Assembly: GCF_016808095.1 (NCBI RefSeq)
Contig: NC_068980.1
Coordinates: forward strand, 18,202,498 to 18,266,497
DNA: 64,000 nucleotides
Direction: 5' to 3'
Origin: Vigna angularis
Lineage: Eukaryota; Streptophyta; Magnoliopsida; Fabales; Fabaceae
Shown: piece by piece, positions 23,301 to 34,901 of the stretch
Numbering within the stretch: position 1 is the stretch's first letter
How the letters are laid out: every line of letters starts with the position of its first letter
Notes under the pieces: generated by a model
The model's input: only the letters and a program-made list of their open reading frames with translations
What the model was told of the DNA's origin: nothing
Databases searched by the model: none
Made by a program: the position numbers and the translations under genes

Positions 23301-26300
23301 TAGGAGGTCATACCCTGACATTTACTCAGTCAGTCAAGAGGATGTTGTTATATAGAAATAGGAAGAGGGGTTCAGAGGGGAGTCATTTACTGTCTGTTCC
23401 ATGTTCTTGATTCTGAAAACACATCAGTGCCAGTATTGGGAATAAGAGTTCTTAATAAAATTTATTCCTTGTGTGCTTTACCTCAATTTTGTTATTGGCT
23501 ACTTCCATTTCTTAATTGTATTTCATGGTATTATACCTTGTACAGATGGAAGTTGGAATTGAAGATTGTCTACACATTGAATTTGAATACAATAAAAGCA
23601 AGTAAGCTGAAAATTTAATTGGCTATTTGACCGGAATTGTGTGGTTGTTTATCTTAATTATGTACCAACCTGTATCTTGTGGAGTTTCTGTTCATATCTT
23701 GCAGTATGAAATATATGCATTACGTTATCTTTTTCTTTTAGACCTATGGATTTGTTTTTCTGTTTACACGAAGCCTATGGATTATAATAGAAACACCTAG
23801 ACAATTTAGCAGTTATCTGCGCCAAAGATATTTTTTTCAAAAAATTACACTGCATCACACTGCATCTAGGAAGCAAAAATACGACACGGACACAAGGGGA
23901 CAACAAATTTTACAAATTATTGGACACAACATGACTATAATATAATATTTAAAATTCATTTAAAGTAGACATTTTAATCAAAGGATTGAGTTTAAATTTT
24001 AAGAATTTTGTAACTTTAAATTTTAAGAATTTTGTAACTTATAGCAGTCACAATGAAATACTTCATCTATCTAATTATTGTAGTATTTCAATCTATGTTG
24101 GCATAAAAGTTTGAAATCTATAGGGAAGTAAAGTGTAAAAATGCATTCAAGATTTTGAAATGTTTGCGCAGTATTTAACATGGATACATGTCCATCATGG
24201 CTATGATATGACATGGCTACTATTTAGAAATGTCTGTGCATCTTAGTACTGTATACTGCATTGAGCTTTTGTGCATGTTTGAAGAGAAAATACTTTTCTC
24301 ATCTAATTTGTACTTTATTGGGGAGCCTTGCAAATGCTTATTCGTATGTACTGCTCTTCAGGTATCATCTGAAAGATGTCATCATTGGTAAGATATACTT
24401 TTTACTTGTCAGAATCAAGATAAAAAACATGGATCTCGAGATTAGGCGTCGAGAATCCACAGGGTCAGGGACCAACACCCATGTTGAGACAGAAACATTG
24501 GCTAAATTTGAGTTGATGGATGGTGCTCCTGTTAGAGGTTGGTTAGCCTTGAAATTGGATTTCATCTTTTGTACTTTCTATTTACAAATTAATCTGGATA
24601 ACATAAAAATAGTTTAGACATCATCTAGGTTTTCATATACTTTCACCGGTAAACCAACTCCCCCTTTTGTATTAACTGAACTTTAAAATAAAAAATCTTG
24701 TTAAGCATAACATCTCATATTTATGCATACATATTCATAAATCTTTTTTAATTCACTCTTTTACCAGAGGTGAAATTGTATTTTACTGGTTTTGTATTCT
24801 ATCAGTTAGTTAAGGCAACAATTTTATGCCACGTAGATGTTGATTCTAATGACATAAAACTTGTCGTTTTTTGAAGTAAATATAAAGATAAATTACGTTT
24901 GTCTTGTAGATTGGTAAACTAAAGTTCTTTCTTTATTTTGAAAATCAACTAATTATTAATTTTTTGTATTTGAGAAAGATATGAATGTTTTAGGTGATGT
25001 TTCCAAAGTTATGCCATGGATGTTCTGAAATTAATAATAAAGCTTTTAATAATGTCTTTAGAAGACTTTGGTCGTATCATCACTGTTAAGATTAATTTAT
25101 GTTAAAATCGGCTAAATTTGTACTCATTTCATTTCTCCACGACGGAGGTTAGTGTAAATTGGACATCTCCAGTGAAGAGTGTATCAAAATATAAAAGCTT
25201 GTCAAACTTTACATAAACTGTTCTCAAGCCAAAGATAAAAGAAGGTTGTCTCAAGTAATTGATAGACAACTACAATTTTGTCAAATCTTTTATGCCTGTT
25301 AGTAGTGGTTTTGTGGGGTTGAGTTAGGCTTAAAACCACTACTAACATGGTATCTAGATCACAGGAATAGTTCCAGTCAACTCCACGGTCTCCGGCACCC
25401 ATCACTGCCGCTGTCGTTGCAGTCGCCGCCGCTGCCATCGCCGTCGCCGCCGCCGTCGCCGTCGTCGGAGTTCCAGAATCGACCGGCGACCACACCATCG
25501 GAATCGTCTCGGCCGGGCGACCACCGTGGTACGAAGATCACGGCGAACGGACCACCCACGCGCCTCCACGCGCCGCCGCAAGAGTCACCGCTGTCGCCGC
25601 GCGTGCCGGCGCGTCGCCAGAGCTTTCCGCCGCCGATCAGCACCGCCGTGATCGCCTCCTCGCCCTCTTTCTGGATCTGTGGTCGTTGCGTCAATCGGAG
25701 CACTTTGTTTTTTTAGGGTTTCTCCCTCTCCATGGCTGCCCAACTTGATGATCGGAGTCAATCTCGCCAATCAGGTAAAGGACGTCCAAAATGTGACCAC
25801 TGTGGCAAGCTAGGCCACAAAATTGATAGATGTTATGCGCTTCATGGACGTCCTCCTCGACCTATAGCAATGGCTAATTCTGATCCACCTCTCCGATCAC
25901 TGTCTGCAGACCATCCTACTTCATCAAGTCCCATAAATAACCCTTTACTCTTTCAGGAATTTCTCAGATGGTATGAGGACCGTCAGCACTCTAGTTCCAC
26001 TACATCTGCTTCTATTACACGCACAGGTACTCCTTTTGTTGGTCTGACTCACTCTCTCGAATCTTGGGTCCTTGACTCAGGCGCCACCGATCATATCACT
26101 GGTAACAAGTCCTTGTTTTCTTCCTTGTCATGTCCGGTTAATTTACCCTCGGTAACGATGGCTGATGGGTCTAGAGTCTCATCTCATGGTATTGGTACTG
26201 TTCATATTTTTCGTCCATATCCATTGATAATGTACTTTATGTCCCTAGGTCTCCTTTTAACTTATTGTCTGTAAGTCGTCTAACTCGTTCCCTTAATTGT

Positions 26301-29300
26301 GTTATTTCTTTTACCAAAGATTTTGTTTGGTTGCAGGACCGGAGTTCGAAACACATGATTGGCACAGGATGTGAGTCTCATGGCTTATATCATCTCAGCC
26401 CTTCTCCACATGCTGGCGTAATCATGGAGTCACCATCCCTTCTTCATGCTCAGTTAGGTCATCCCAGTCTTGCCAAACTGCAGCAACTTGTTCCGAGTCT
26501 GTCCAAATTATCAAGTTTGTCGTGTGAGTCTTGTCAGTTAGGTAAACATACTCGGTGTTCCTTTCCTCGTAGTGTTTCACAACGAGCGTCATCCCCCTTT
26601 TCATTGGTTCATTCTGATATTTGGGGACCTAGTCGTGTTAAGTCAACTTTAGGATTTCAGTATTTTGTTTGATGACTATTCCAGATGTACTTGGTTGTTT
26701 CTCATTAAGAATCGTTCTGAGTTGTTTTCTATTTTTCAAACTTTTTTCAATGAAATAAAAACTCAGTTTGGGGTTTCTATTCGCACTTTACGCAGTGATA
26801 ATGGCCGTGAATACCTTTCTCAACAGTTTAAACATTTTATGGCTTCTCATGGCATTCTTCACCAAACCTCATGTGCTTATACCCCTCAACAAAATGGGGT
26901 GGCTGAGCGCAAGAATAGACACCTTATTGAAACAACTCGTACCCTTCTCATTCATGGTCAAGTACCCTCACGTTTTTGGGGTGATGTTGTTCTCACGGCA
27001 TGTTATCTTATCAACCGCATGCCATCTTCCGTCCTAGAGAACAAAATCCCTCATTCTATCTTATTTCCTCAAGACCCTCTGCATCCATTACCTCTTAGAG
27101 TTTTTGGGTCTACATGTTTTGTTCATGATTTTAGTCCTGGTCTTGATAAGTTATCTCCTAGGTCTCACAAATGTGTCTTCTTAGGATTTCCACGGTCACA
27201 AAAGGGCTATAAGTGTTTTTCCCCTTCCCTCAATCGTCATTTTATCTCTGCTGATGTCACTTTTGATGAATCTTCTTTTTACTTTACACATCTATCTTCT
27301 AGTTTTGTACCTCTCCCTGTTACTGTTGATATTCCTCTTATCTGTGATCCTCCTGGTGATGCTCCACCCATTTTGTCTCCTCCTTCTTTAGACTCTCATT
27401 CACCACAGGATCGTCCTTCACCACCACCCCTTCAGGTTTATAGTCGTCATCTTTGTCTCCCTCATGACTCACTTCCAGTGCCGCCTCCTGTGTCTCCTCT
27501 GGCTCCAGCAACTGAGTCTGACTTGCCTATTGCCCTCCGTAAAGGTATACGCTCTACCCGTAACCCTTCCCCCCATTATACTGTTCTTAGTTATCACAGA
27601 TTATCTCCATCTTTTTACACTTGTCTCTCATCCATTTCTTCTGTGTCAATTCCTAAATCTGTGGGTGATGCCTAACTCATCCTGGCTGGCGTCAAGCTAT
27701 GCTGGATGAATTAAGTGCTTTACAGAAAAGTGGAACTTGGGAGCTTGTCCAATTACCATCTGGAAAGTCTGTTGTTGGTTGCAAGTGGGTGTATGCTATC
27801 AAGGTTGGTCCTGATGGCACAATTGATCGTCTGAAAGCTCGACTGGTTGCCAAAGGCTACACACAGATTTTTGGTTTGGATTATGGTGATACTTTTTCTC
27901 CCGTGGCAAAAATGACCTCTGTTCGCCTATTCATTGCCATGGCTGCTCTTCGACAATGGCCTCTTTACCAACTTGATGTCAAAAATGCTTTCCTAAATGG
28001 TGATTTGCATGAAGAAATTTATATGGAGCAACCGCCTGGCTTTGTTGCTCAAGGGGAGTCATCTGGATTGGTATGTCGTCTTCGCAAATCCTTATATGGC
28101 TTAAAACAATCTCCTTGGGCCTGGTTTGGTAAATTCAGCTGTGTTGTTCAACAATTTGGTATGTCTCGCAGTGAAGCGGATCATTCAGTGTTCTATCGCC
28201 ACTAAGTGCTGGATGTATTTACTTAATAGTGTATGTCGATGATATTGTTCTCACAGGAAGTGACTATCTCGGCATCTCTGAGATGAAACAACACCTTTGT
28301 CATCATTTTCAAACCAAAGATCTTGGCAAACTCCGATACTTTTTGGGTATTGAAGTAGCACAATCCAATGATGGTATTGTCATATCTCAGAGGAAGTATG
28401 CGTTAGACATTTTGGAGGAAACAGGGTTAATGAACTGTAAATCTGTTGAGACACCTATGGACCCTAACATCAAACTCCTACCAAATCAGGGGGAGCCTTT
28501 CTCAGATCTTGAACGGTACAGAAGATTAGTTGGTAAATTAAACTATCTTATTGTTACGCGTCCTGACATTTCCTTCGCAGTTAGTGTAGTGAGTCAATTT
28601 CTAAACTCCCCATGTGAAGACCATTGGGATGCAGTTGTTCGCATACTGTAGTATATTAAAGGATCACCTGGAAAAGGTTTGCTATATGGCCCTAACACCG
28701 ATACAAAAATCGTTTGCTATTCAGATGCTGATTGGGCTGGTTCCCCTTCTGATAGGAGGTCTACTTCTGGATATTGTGTCTCTATTGGTGGCAACCTGAT
28801 ATCTTGGAAAAGTAAGAAGCAAAGTGTTGTGGCAAGGTCCAGCGCAGAAGCAGAATATAGAGCTATGACATTTGCTACTTGCGAGCTTGTGTGGCTTAAA
28901 CAATTACTTAATGAATTGAAATTTGGAGATGTCACTCACATGACACTTATATGTGATAATCAAGCTGCTCTTCATATTAGTTCTAACCCTGTCTTCCATG
29001 AGAGAACCAAGCATATTGAAGTTGATTGTCATTTTATTAGAGAAAAAATCATATCCGAAGATATCAAGACTGAGTTTGTTAACTCAAGCAACCAGTTGGC
29101 AGACATATTCACCAAGTCCTTACGAGGACCTAGAATTGACTATCTTTGTAACAAGCTTGGAACATATGATTTATATGCTCCAGCTTGAGGGGGAGTGTTA
29201 GATGTTAAGTTGTGTGTTTCTGTTAATTGGGCTTAGCCCATTCTGTATTTAGGGTTTAACCCTTATCTTACATTATAAATAAACCACCCTATGTGTATGC

Positions 29301-29688
29301 CAAACACATAAGGGAGATTTCTCCTAATCTTCTTCACTATATTCAATAATGCCAAAGTATTAATAACAATTTAAAGCCCTAAAATAATATATTTGTAAAA
29401 ACGTTCATGGCATAGACAGTGATTAAAAATGAAAACAATAAACAGATGTTGTCTTCACACCTCTGTGAAATACATTTCACCTTTATTTGTGTGATTGTAT
29501 TTACAGGTGAATCAATTCCGATCAGACTGTTCCTCAGTCCTTATGAGCTGACACCAACTCATCGCAACATTAATAACAAATTCAGTGTGAAGTACTTTTT
29601 AAATCTTGTGTTGGTTGATGAAGAGGACAGACGATATTTCAAGCAGCAGGAAATCACAATGTATAGGCTGGAAGAAGAAGCTTCTTGA
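20361..29688 (+). CDS. VPS26: Vacuolar protein sorting-associated protein 26 (retromer core subunit)
   Basis: VPS26 is the arrestin-fold subunit of the retromer core (VPS26-VPS29-VPS35), which recycles vacuolar sorting receptors and other cargo from endosomes/prevacuolar compartments. Coding exons: 20361-20363, 20517-20591, 20811-20885, 21015-21087, 21960-22004, 22158-22269, 22404-22470, 22679-22723, 23546-23601, 24362-24537, 29507-29688. All introns are GT-AG and phases agree, giving 909 nt (302 aa), the usual plant length. Recognisable blocks in order: NYLLGAFKPACN, VKVELLGQIEMYFDRGNFYD, LDVPGEIYERKTY, MPYETYNGVNVRLRY, GIEDCLHIEFEYNKS, MDLEIRRRESTGSG and TPTHRNINNKFSVKY. The start codon is the whole coding part of exon 1, as the following exon begins with Asn-Tyr. 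Intron 10 is 4969 nt and contains a Copia element in sense orientation. No lesion in the coding sequence is seen. Confidence 0.95.
23992..24040. repeat. 24-bp tandem duplication in VPS26 intron 9
   Basis: The phrase taaattttaagaattttgta is present twice head to tail, with a period of about 24 bp. Confidence 0.75.
25085..25348 (+). repeat. Putative 5' LTR of the intronic Copia
   Basis: TGTTA at the left and TAACA at the right form a short inverted repeat, and the primer-binding-like sequence starts immediately after. The only support is this position and these ends; the 3' LTR has unrelated sequence. Confidence 0.45.
25380..25730 (+). other. GC-rich leader of the intronic Copia
   Basis: About 350 bp of strikingly GC-rich sequence made of gccgccgtcgcc-type triplets lies between the primer-binding region and the first recognisable domain. 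Overlapping open frames on both strands reflect this composition. It occupies the place of the gag N-terminus, which is not recognisable, so gag is either extremely diverged or deleted. Confidence 0.5.
25732..29188 (+). pseudogene. Copia gag-pol, broken by several frameshifts and stops
   Basis: Open pieces at 25732-26274, 26265-26672, 26665-27675, 27699-28205, 28229-28651 and 28679-29188 follow each other in changing frames. Visible motifs are: the zinc knuckle CDHCGKLGHKIDRC; the aspartic protease DSGATDHI; the integrase zinc-binding His/Cys residues (QLGH, CESCQLGK) and the catalytic HSD, RSDNG and AERKNRH; the RT blocks DVKNAFLNGDL and YVDD; and the RNase H DADWAG and SSAEAEYRA. Gag is represented only by its zinc knuckle. 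The element therefore cannot encode an intact polyprotein. Catalytic residues are still readable, which suggests moderate age. Confidence 0.9.
29196..29375 (+). repeat. 3' LTR-like end of the intronic Copia
   Basis: Begins TGTTAGATGTTAAG right after the polypurine tract and contains a TATA-like ttataaata. The downstream border is unclear; TAATAACA at about 29362-29369 is one candidate end. Confidence 0.5.
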
Positions 29689-30200
29689 TTACATATCATA
29701 AAGGGAATGCGCATTAGGTATGTAACAAATAATAAAGATTGTGATGGACATTGAGAGCTCTTACATATGGAAGTAGTCACGTGAATCCTGTTTCTTAAGT
29801 GGTAAAGTGGCTTGGTATTCTAGCATGCTTGAAATTCATCATTTTCAAACATGTACATTGACTGATCTCTCATGGATGTCTTTATAGTTCTGTAATTTTT
29901 AAACATGTCATCGAAGGAAGCATCTTTAGAAATGTATTGGGTCAAGTGGGTACTTTGTATACGTGTGATACCTTTAGTACTTTGTCGTTTTGTTTTTAAC
30001 TTTTGCATTGTTTACCTTATGAACATAATGATACCCTTTTTGAATTCTTTTGAAGAGACAGAATCTGATGCAGGACTTTGGTTTATCTGTCTTTGAGTTG
30101 CCATCTTCTATTTTGTTACATTTATTTTAGTAACCATACTTTGCACTCAATGCATTTTGTCTTTTTTAGTAAATTATAATAATCACGTCTGAAGTTGGGT
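29689..30200 (+). other. VPS26 3' untranslated and downstream region
   Basis: No further reading frame follows the TGA at 29686-29688. The stretch is T-rich with AATAAA-like sequence at 29730 (aataaagatt), which could serve polyadenylation. Confidence 0.4.
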
Positions 30201-31171
30201 GAAACTGTAGTTCAGAGTATATTTACTTTGATCTTGAAAAAAAAAGTATTTTTAGCTTCTATTCTATTTCAACCATATTATCTTCAACTCAATTTTAACC
30301 AAATTATTTGTGAACTAGCCTCAATTAGGTTTAGGGCATTTTTAATTCAACAAGGACATCTTGGACTTGGTTTTGACTAAGTCATCTTTGTTTGACTTCA
30401 AATCAAGCCATATTCAACAAAGCCTTGATCGAGTCATCTTCACTTAACATACTCAATCTCGATCAGAGAAATTGCAAAACATGATCTTGACTAAAATTAA
30501 ATCTAACTCGACCTTAATTAAGGTAATTTCACCAAACTTAGCTAAAGTATCTTCAACTTCTCCTCAACTAGAGGCCAAAACATTTTCATCTTATCCTTGA
30601 TCAGAGTATCTCAAACCAATCTTGATCAAAGAATGGGTTATCTACTTGTGACAATTCTAAATTACAATAAAACTATAATGGGTTATCTACTTCTAAACTT
30701 TAACTATGATTAGAGCTTTATAATCTGAATTAGATGTCTCTCTTACTAGATATACTGTGTATGGATTTCTCTTCACTATGAGTCATAATTTTCGTACAAA
30801 TATTTGGCCGTGTGAATAAAATAAATAAGTTCAAAAATATTAAAAAATTTAAGTTGAAGAAATGAAAAGAAGTTGACTTGTGTTTCTAAGAGTTAACTTA
30901 TTTCTCTCCTTTTATTTTCCTTTTCATTTTATCTTTAATTACACTAAATAGAAACCTCATCATTTGTATTTATGTTCTTTTTATTTCCTTACAACTAATG
31001 AAATATATCACATATAATGTTGCGAGGTTAAAACTGTATACTAATTAACAAAATTGTAGCATTTTTAGAAACTAAATACTGAAATTAGTTTGTTCTTAAA
31101 CATATTGAACACACAAATAGTGCTTGGTGAGGAAGTGTTTTTTGCTTTAAAATCCTATTATGTTTGTTATG

Positions 31172-31235
<64 letters not shown>

Positions 31236-34200
31236 TGCTGATAAAAAGAAATACATGCACAAATCTGCATTATTAGTGGATTTTGCTTTGAAACTGTTTT
31301 AGAAACTAAATTAAAATAGACTTATTCTGAAACCATTATTGACATGTGGTTGTTTCGATCTTGGCTACGTCTACTTGCTTGCTAGCTTGCTAGTTTAATT
31401 AGTGAGTTTATAATTATCTCACCTTCGTTGTTATTTTTTTTAAAAAAAAAGAGAGTTTAGATTGAAAGTGGTTGTCATCAATTAGAATGTTGAGTCCAAT
31501 AAAACAAAATAAATAATATATTGATAATTTTTATAAAATATATAATCACTTCACAATTCTTGATATATTATTATTATTATAAATTATCATAATAATAATA
31601 ATAACATTATTATTAAGTGGTTTGTATTTTTCAAAATGTATTTTTTTCTAAAATTAAAATGTGGCTGTGACTTGTTCCAGTAAGTTGGTGTGATCATGTA
31701 AAAAGATGAAAATGTAAAATATCACTGTCAATTTCACTTTCTATCCTTTACTAGAAGAAATGAAATAACAAAAATATGATTTATCAATTATTAAAAATAA
31801 AAAATATAGTAATCCAAGGTTTTTAGTTGTTTATAAATGTATTTATAAATTTAATTTGTATATTAATTTATTGAAATTTAGTTAATCAAGATTTATAAAT
31901 TTTATTATTTTCAAGCCTTCAAGTCTTTTTTTATGTATTTTAATCATCCTATGTCAATGAAGTTCGTTAATATAAATAATTGAGTTTCTTTCACCTCAAT
32001 TTATATTTCTAGTAACACATTTTAGATTTATGAAAACTTGTAATTATTACTTTATTAACGGTTTGTAAATAAAGTAATCTATAATTATTATTTTTTTAAA
32101 TTATGTTTTATACTAAATCATTTATAACTATATTTTGATTTTAAGATTATGCTATCTGAAATTTTTTAAATTATTTAATTTGAAATATGTCTAATTATAT
32201 AATTTGGAATCTTACAGTGTTTTAAAATATAGTTTTGAATTGATTATGAAAGATTAGTAATTTAAAACATAAGATTTTGAATTGACTATGAAGCATTATC
32301 AATTTTAGATTATCATTAATAATTTAGAATATATAGTTTTGAATTGATTATTAAATATTATGTTTTTCTTTAATAGTATAAAAGATACTCATAGTATTAT
32401 GGATGATCTTTTATATACATTACAAAATATGCTTTGAAGCACTTTATATTTTAGTAACATAATCCATTATAGGTATAGATTATAGATTCTATTATAACCT
32501 CAACACTTACTGTTTGAATTTTAGATTTTGTTTCTTTCAAATTTTCAGAGAGAGGGAGGAAATTTATTTTAAGTGAGTGGAAGTCAACTGGGTAGTTTTT
32601 TTTATAACCGATGATATATAAATAAATAAACCGAAATTGTCAAGAAAACCACTTTGAGTATCATTCTATTTTATCTTATACTTCCCATCATTTCATTTCC
32701 CTCCAATCATTTCTGTATTCTAAATTCTTTTAAATTCAAAAATTATCATCTAAAATTAAAAAAAATTCTTCACTTCATTTTTTTTCTCCTTTATTGAATT
32801 TCAAAATTTGATTTAGGATTTTTTTCATCAAATTCTATATTTAACGAAGAACTTTCCAAAATCTTATCAAATTTCAAAATTTGATATAAAAAAAAACTTC
32901 ATCAAATTTCAAATTGGAGATAGAGACCATTCATAAATAGATGATAAACCTTTTAGGACTTTTTTTTACCTCTTCGCCCAAAATTTCAGCCACACCTTAT
33001 CATTTCGATTTGTAAAAGTAATTTTTGGATTATTTGTTTTTAAAATATTCTAGAATATAATTTCAACAATATATGATTTTTAAAACATAATTTCTAGAAT
33101 AAGTCTTTCAAAACAACTTTTCAAAATCATAAAATGCATTTTGAAATTATTTGATGGGATAAACGAAAATAAAAACCTAAATAAATTGATTTTCAAAATA
33201 TGAAAACTCAAATAATTTGAAAGGTGTATCATGTTCGGGAAAACTTAGACTAATGGTGAAAGCTTTCTGAAACATATGAATGTAAATGAATTTGAAACAC
33301 TGTTTTAAAAGGGACATAACAAAACACTTGTTTCAATCTAATTTGTAATAAAACTCTAATAAATTCAACCAGTATTGTTGTTCAACAAAGAACCAAACTC
33401 GAATCAGGATAAGGTGTTTCTGGTTAATTTATTCAGAGGTGAACATCTTTTCTAAGGCTCAAATACGTCCAACCCGTATAGAACAATGACACGCATATGA
33501 CATGTATCGGTAAGTGTCTAATTTGAAACACATTTTTTTTGTCTCGAGACATGATTTTAACATGATTCTAACACAATGTCATTGAGAACAAATACAATGA
33601 TTTTCTAAAAGCTTATAAACTTATAAACCCTTATTGTATAAGTTTCTATTATGATTATAAAAATAAGGAAAAAAATCTTATATTAATACTACTTTTCACT
33701 TAGATTGATTTTTGTATTAGGTGACAATATGTTTAGATCATTATATTCGACTAACCTTGTACATACATGATTTGAGTATATAAATATTGGTTTTAAATTA
33801 AATAATTCATAAATAGATTTGTATCCTCATGTCCTAGATTTTGAAGCACAACTCACAAAATACTAAGCTTTTAAGAAGGTAAGTCTTGGTGGCATTTAAG
33901 GCTGAAAAACGGTGGTTAAGTCTGAGGTTAGGCCAAGATTAAAAGATTTAAGGGGTTTATTATGGGATAGGACAGTTTTGGGAAGGTTAGAAGTGATTCA
34001 GGATAGGTTCTTAGTGAGTTCTTAAGAGAACTTTGATGATAGATAGAAACAAGAGGTTGGGGGAAATGACGTTCTTGGTTGATTTTCTAGGTTTTTTTGG
34101 TGGACTCTTTGTTGGGATTTGCTGCGCATTAGGGGAAGGGATTGAGCTTGGTTTAGTGAATGGGTGATGATGAAACGCCTAAAGGCCGTGAGCTAACTGA

Positions 34201-34480
34201 TGGGCTAAGTGAAAGGTTTTTCTTAGATTTTTTTGGAGAACCACGGTGTGACTGGGAGGTGGGAAGTTGGCCTTGTGGTTCAAGTTTTGGGTTGATTCTT
34301 AACCTTTCTAAAACAGTAAAATCAATAAGATTGCTTAGTTGGTGACCAATTCTTCCCTTGAAAATGATTAATATCCTAAATTTACATCGGGAGTTAACCG
34401 AGCCTATCTTTATGCTGTTTTTATCAAAAACACATGCTTTCTAAAATATCCAAAAGCTACCAAACCTTCATGCACTTTCA
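30201..34480. other. Intergenic sequence between VPS26 and the MYB gene
   Basis: At 30270-30620 degenerate units of about 40 bp recur with 'cttgatcgagtcatcttc' and 'aactcgacctt' themes, recalling the repeat inside 2600-2970. 30620-33850 is AT-rich with simple repeats. 33880-34350 is less AT-rich and G-biased on the + strand, with no domain in any frame, and may be an eroded LTR piece. No gene is supported. Confidence 0.4.
31175..31228. repeat. (AT)27 microsatellite
   Basis: About 54 bp of uninterrupted AT dinucleotides. The open frames around it are produced by the repeat. Confidence 0.95.
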
Positions 34481-34901
34481 AATGGAACCAAAAAGAAAAT
34501 GCAAAACAATTGTCATTCCATTGAGCTACATGTTGTCCAAAGTTTCAAGTGCAGTGTTATTCCACAAATTATTCAAAACCCTGCAAAAGCAATTTGTCTT
34601 TTAAGTGTTTAAAGACGGTGCACAATAAATGTAACAAAGAAAAAGGGAGTATATAAAGCTATGAGAAAGAAACAAGTTCTCTACCTGGGTATTTGATAAC
34701 ACAGGTCACACCCATATAGACTCTCAGAACAGTAGATGTTACACACACTTCCCAAACATAAATGGATAATAGAAAGTTTGAATCACATACTGAGCAGTTT
34801 TCTGAATTAATATCAGCCAATTGCAAAAAGAGTCATCTTAATCCACACGAAAGAAACAAGATCCTGTACTTGAAAAATGAGTTCCATTAGTCACCACATG
34901 C

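Larger units (their letters stand above)
25085..29375 (+). mobile_element. Degenerate Ty1/Copia retrotransposon inside VPS26 intron 10
   Basis: Order of domains: zinc knuckle, protease, gag-pre-integrase, integrase, reverse transcriptase, RNase H. Integrase before RT defines Copia. A 5' LTR-like block (25085-25348, TGTTA...TAACA) is followed by tggtatctagat, close to the tRNA-Met primer-binding site. A polypurine run, ttgagggggag, precedes a 3' LTR-like block that starts TGTTAGATG at 29196. The two LTR-like blocks do not resemble each other, and I could not find a target-site duplication, so the right edge (about 29375) is approximate. It lies in sense orientation between splice sites that remain intact. 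Confidence 0.85.

Noticed and set aside
25202..25703. Long minus-strand open frames rich in Gly/Asp/Ala
   Set aside because: They result from the GC-rich triplet composition and lie antisense to the Copia leader.
31085..31302. Open frames with Ile-Tyr repeats
   Set aside because: Produced by the (AT)n microsatellite.
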